In this document: positions 61,219-64,000 of the stretch, piece by piece
Position numbering within the stretch: position 1 is the stretch's first letter
Layout: each line of letters opens with the position of its first letter
NCBI RefSeq assembly: GCF_004801885.1
Contig: NZ_SSSM01000001.1
Coordinates: 558,001-622,000 of the forward strand
Direction: 5' to 3'
DNA: 64,000 nucleotides
Source of the DNA: Naasia lichenicola
GTDB lineage: Bacteria > Actinomycetota > Actinomycetes > Actinomycetales > Microbacteriaceae
The notes under the pieces: model-generated
Database searches by the model: none
Seen by the model: the letters and a program-made list of their open reading frames with translations, nothing else
What the model was told of the DNA's origin: nothing
Program-made: the position numbers and the translations under genes

Positions 61219-63465
61219 CTAGTCGTCGAGGGCTTCGTCCTGAACCGCGGTGCGGCGTAGCGGGCGAGCTCCGTCCCAGCTGCTCGGGCTGTGCTGCGCG
61301 GCGAGGACGACCCAGTTCCCCGGTCGAGGCGACCACTGATGCGTCCGAGGATCGCGCTGCAGGGTCGGGCCGGCATCGAGTGCGACCTCCACCACCGTCT
61401 CGGCCTGCGCCGGCACGGTCACCTTCTGGAAGCCGAGCAGCCGACTCACCGGCCGCTCGAGGGAGAGGTCGGCGGCGTAGAGCTGGACGACGATCGAGCC
61501 CTCGCGGTCTCCGGTGTTGCGCACCGAGACCCTGGCGCTGCCGCCCGCCTCGTCGAACCGGTGGTCGAGGAGCGTGTGCTCGATGCTCGTGTAGCCGAGG
61601 CCGAAGCCGAACGGGAAGGCGGCCGAGTGACCGTCGGCATCGAGCTTCCGCTGACCCCAGCGGTCGTCGTAGACGACGGACTTCGCGGTGCTGTCGAACG
61701 CAGGCAGGTGCCGGACATCGGTCGGGATGACGAATGGCAGACGGCCGGACGGCTCCGCCGCTCCGGTGAGCACATCGGCGAGCGCGTGGCCGCCCTCCAT
61801 CCCGCCGTACCAGGCCATCAGCAGCGCCGGCACCCGGTCCCGCCAGGCTTCGACCATGATCGCGCTGCCGCCGATGAGCACGACGACGGTGCGCGGGTTG
61901 GCGGCGCTGACGGCCCGGATGAGCTGCACATCGGCGGGGCGGAGATCGATGGAGCTGCGGTCGCCGCCCCGAACGAACTGCGACGCGAGATGCGCGAGGG
62001 CCACGAGCGGCGCCCGCAGCGGGCCGGACCGGAAAGCGCCGCTGAGAACCCCGACCTCGACACCGCCGTTGATGACGGACTCGCCCTCGTCGTGCTCATC
62101 GAGTCCGACGACGACCACCGCGATGTCCGCCTCCGCGGCGACCCCTGCGGCGGCTCGGGCGTCCGAGCGCGACGGCGTCAGGATCTCGACATCCGGCAGT
62201 GCCTCGCGCAGCCCATCGAGGGGGGAGACGGTGGACGGAGGGCGAACGCGCGAGGAGCCGTGATCGCCGATGTTCTCCCGCGCGGCCAGGCGGCCGACGA
62301 CGGCGAGGCGCCGGATCGACGAATCGAGGGGGAGCAGCGGCGCATCCCCGACCAGCTCGTTCTTCAGCAGCACGATCGACTCCGCGGCGACCCGCCGGGC
62401 GAGATCGCGGTGCGCGGGGGAGGCGACAACCTCCGTGCCGGGTTCTGACTCGTCGCGGGTGGCCGCGTGCAGAACGGTGGTGCGCAGGATGCGGTGCGCC
62501 GACTGCAGCACGGTCGAGCGCTCCAGAACCCCTGATCGCAGTGCATTCGGCAGCTCGCGAGCGCGGAGCAGGCGCAGCGGCATCTCCACGTCCATCCCCG
62601 CCCTCAAGCTCGCGACCGCGTGGTGCGTGCCGAACACCCAGTCGCTCGTCACGAAGCCGGAGAAGCCCCATTCGTTCCGGAGCACATCGGTGAGCAGGGG
62701 CGCGTTCACGTCCATGTACTCGCCGCGGACGCTGTTGTACGCGGTCATCACCGAGTCGACGCCCGCATCGACGACCGCCTTGAAGTGCGGCAGGTAGACC
62801 TCGTGCAGCGCGTGGTCGTCGACCGAGACGTCGACCTCGAAGCGCTCGTTCTCCATCGAGTTGAGCGCAAAGTGCTTGACGCAGGCCATCACGTTCGCAC
62901 GCAGGCCGCGGGTCATCGCGGATCCCATCCGACTGGTCAGCACGGAGTCCTCGCCGTAGCACTCCTGCGCCCGACCCCACGCGGGATGGCGGAGCAGGTT
63001 GACGCAGACGGAGGCGGAGTAGTTCGCTCCTCGGGCACGGGTCTCGAGGCCGATGGCGTGACCGACCTCCGCCTCGAGCGCGGGATTCCAGGTCGCCGCC
63101 CGCGCCATGGTCACCGGGAAGGCGGTGGAGGACCCGATCACCACGCCGCGAGCGCCGTCGCTGAACCGGATGCCCGGGATGCCGAGGCGGGGGACCTCGC
63201 CGGCCACGAAGGGGCGACGGCCGAGGAGCAGTGGGATGAACGGCAGCAGTCGGCGGGGGGAGTCACCGTCGAGCATGCCGAGCAGCTCGGCATCGGTCAG
63301 GCGGGCGATCAGCAGGTCGGCGGCCTCGTCCGCATCCAGCTCTCCCGCCCGGACGGCACCGACGATCTGGTCGTAGAGGGCGGGGTCCGAGGCGGTGCGG
63401 TTCGAGGCGGTGCGATCCGCTGGATCGTCTGCTCGTGCGGCACGATCCTCCGCACGCATCCCCAT
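61219..63465 (-). CDS. Glycoside hydrolase family 3 beta-glucosidase-like enzyme
   Basis: 748 residues. N-terminal (alpha/beta)8 domain with GIRFSDGARGV, ACVKHFALNSMENERF and the nucleophile aspartate in FVTSDWVFG. The second domain holds GDHGSSRV and the beta-sandwich/C-terminal part has a fibronectin type III-like stretch (SARVSVRNTGDREGSIVVQLYAAD). The first 35 residues are rich in alanine, aspartate and arginine and may start at the second ATG (MGMRAED). No signal peptide, hence intracellular. Confidence 0.92.
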   Translation of the reverse strand: MGMRAEDRAARADDPADRTASNRTASDPALYDQIVGAVRAGELDADEAADLLIARLTDAELLGMLDGDSPRRLLPFIPLLLGRRPFVAGEVPRLGIPGIRFSDGARGVVIGSSTAFPVTMARAATWNPALEAEVGHAIGLETRARGANYSASVCVNLLRHPAWGRAQECYGEDSVLTSRMGSAMTRGLRANVMACVKHFALNSMENERFEVDVSVDDHALHEVYLPHFKAVVDAGVDSVMTAYNSVRGEYMDVNAPLLTDVLRNEWGFSGFVTSDWVFGTHHAVASLRAGMDVEMPLRLLRARELPNALRSGVLERSTVLQSAHRILRTTVLHAATRDESEPGTEVVASPAHRDLARRVAAESIVLLKNELVGDAPLLPLDSSIRRLAVVGRLAARENIGDHGSSRVRPPSTVSPLDGLREALPDVEILTPSRSDARAAAGVAAEADIAVVVVGLDEHDEGESVINGGVEVGVLSGAFRSGPLRAPLVALAHLASQFVRGGDRSSIDLRPADVQLIRAVSAANPRTVVVLIGGSAIMVEAWRDRVPALLMAWYGGMEGGHALADVLTGAAEPSGRLPFVIPTDVRHLPAFDSTAKSVVYDDRWGQRKLDADGHSAAFPFGFGLGYTSIEHTLLDHRFDEAGGSARVSVRNTGDREGSIVVQLYAADLSLERPVSRLLGFQKVTVPAQAETVVEVALDAGPTLQRDPRTHQWSPRPGNWVVLAAQHSPSSWDGARPLRRTAVQDEALDD

Positions 63466-63515
63466 GCATGGAATTCTGCACCCTCAGCGACCGCCGCCTT
63501 CGCGCTCGCCCACGT

Positions 63516-63574
63516 GTGAGAAGCCGAAAAGTGCGGGAATCGGGGCCCGATAACCGCACTTTTCGGCTTCTCAC
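63516..63574. terminator. Perfect 21-bp hairpin between FtsX-type permease and GH3 gene
   Basis: GTGAGAAGCCGAAAAGTGCGG (63516-63536, 21 bases; given here as arms starting GTGAGAAGCC and ending AGTGCGG) is exactly reverse-complemented at 63554-63574 across a 17-base loop. It starts 11 bases after the permease stop on the minus strand. The stem is the longest perfect one in the window; no T-run follows. Confidence 0.7.
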
Positions 63575-63585
63575 CGGCGGGCTGG

Positions 63586-64000
63586 CTAGTCGAACGCGAG
63601 GGCGGCGACGGGGGAGACCCGCGTCGCCCGGCGCGATGGGGCGAGCGATGCTCCGATCGTGAGAGCTGCGGCCGCGCCGATCAGGACGAGGAACAGCGGG
63701 AGCGGGATGGACGGCGGCACCAGGGTGCCGATCCCGTTCATGGAGCCGAGGATCGACTGCGCGCCCGCCCAGCCGTAGAACGTGCCGAGGACGAGCCCGA
63801 TGAGCACCGAGGCGACGGTCAGCTGCGCACTCTCGGCGAGGATCATCGAGCGCACCTGGTGTGCGGTGAAGCCGAGCGCGCGGAGCAGTCCGAGTTCGCG
63901 CGTGCGCTGCAGCACGCTGAGCGACAGGTTGTTCACCATCCCGACCGCGGCGATCAGCGCGCTGAAGCCGGTGATGACGGTGAAGACCGCGATGGTCGTG
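63586..64000 (-). CDS. ABC transporter permease, FtsX/MacB type, C-terminal part
   Basis: The frame runs off the right end; 138 codons are visible, covering the last three membrane segments. The cytoplasmic segment MVNNLSLSVLQRTRELGLLRALGFT and RSMILAESAQL, then the C-terminal PSRRATRVSPVAALAFD, are diagnostic of the FtsX-like permease domain. Its partner ATPase would lie upstream, outside the window. Confidence 0.92.
   Translation of the reverse strand, partial: TTIAVFTVITGFSALIAAVGMVNNLSLSVLQRTRELGLLRALGFTAHQVRSMILAESAQLTVASVLIGLVLGTFYGWAGAQSILGSMNGIGTLVPPSIPLPLFLVLIGAAAALTIGASLAPSRRATRVSPVAALAFD

Overview
This is a GC-rich actinobacterial chromosome segment, most likely from Microbacteriaceae (Microbacterium, Leifsonia or Herbiconiux type). 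The grounds are the codon composition, DUF222-HNH and SCO7613-type proteins, ArsR/SRPBCC pairs, and several short dispersed palindromic repeats containing TCGACCA-like cores. No rRNA, tRNA, CRISPR array, integrase or transposase gene was found.

Left edge (1-4.7 kb): base composition is visibly less GC-rich here (31 of 60 bases at 481-540, against 41 of 60 at 5821-5880). It carries a truncated SF1 helicase followed by a DUF2290-like gene, then on the other strand an SRA/YDG-HNH modification-dependent nuclease with a decayed reading frame behind it. This looks like the end of an acquired genome-defence island.

Catabolic block 1 (4.7-17.2 kb): two TetR regulators and a tightly overlapping operon for a CocE-type hydrolase, two DUF3237 proteins, a YtcJ-like amidohydrolase, a complete oligopeptide/nickel-type ABC importer and an amidase. 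The set suggests uptake and hydrolysis of an ester- or amide-containing small molecule. A 1304-residue membrane protein follows on the opposite strand; three in-frame copies of a dispersed palindromic repeat lie inside it.

Catabolic block 2 (21.4-35.2 kb): one long, mostly overlapping operon with palindromic operators in front and a LacI regulator at the end. It encodes a nucleoside hydrolase, a sugar-type importer without an ATPase, an M20 carbamoylase-like enzyme, a nitrilase-fold hydrolase, two cyclic amidohydrolases, an M29/2,5-dihydroxypyridine-dioxygenase-like metalloprotein, a class IV aminotransferase, a maleate-isomerase-like protein and an SDR. The genes read as a pathway that imports and dismantles an N-heterocyclic nucleoside or cyclic ureide. 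I do not recognise it as an established pathway.

Middle (35.5-42.1 kb): assorted housekeeping-like genes (esterase, DUF429, NERD, alpha/beta hydrolase, SDR with a divergent MmyB-type regulator), interspersed with two families of palindromic repeats.

Catabolic block 3 (42.3-50.3 kb): a GntR/FCD regulator and an operon with an NMT1/THI5-type ABC importer, a PuuE-like deacetylase-fold hydrolase and an isochorismatase-fold amidase, plus an MFS transporter and an SDR that has lost its catalytic tyrosine. GTATAC/GTATGC-type sites occur upstream of three of these units.

Right part (50.4-64 kb): a SNF2 helicase, GNAT acetyltransferase, two separate ArsR/SRPBCC modules, DUF222-HNH protein, peroxiredoxin, GT28 glycosyltransferase, GH3 glycosidase and the truncated end of an FtsX-type permease. 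Several gene ends in the window carry long perfect or near-perfect hairpins without a T-run.
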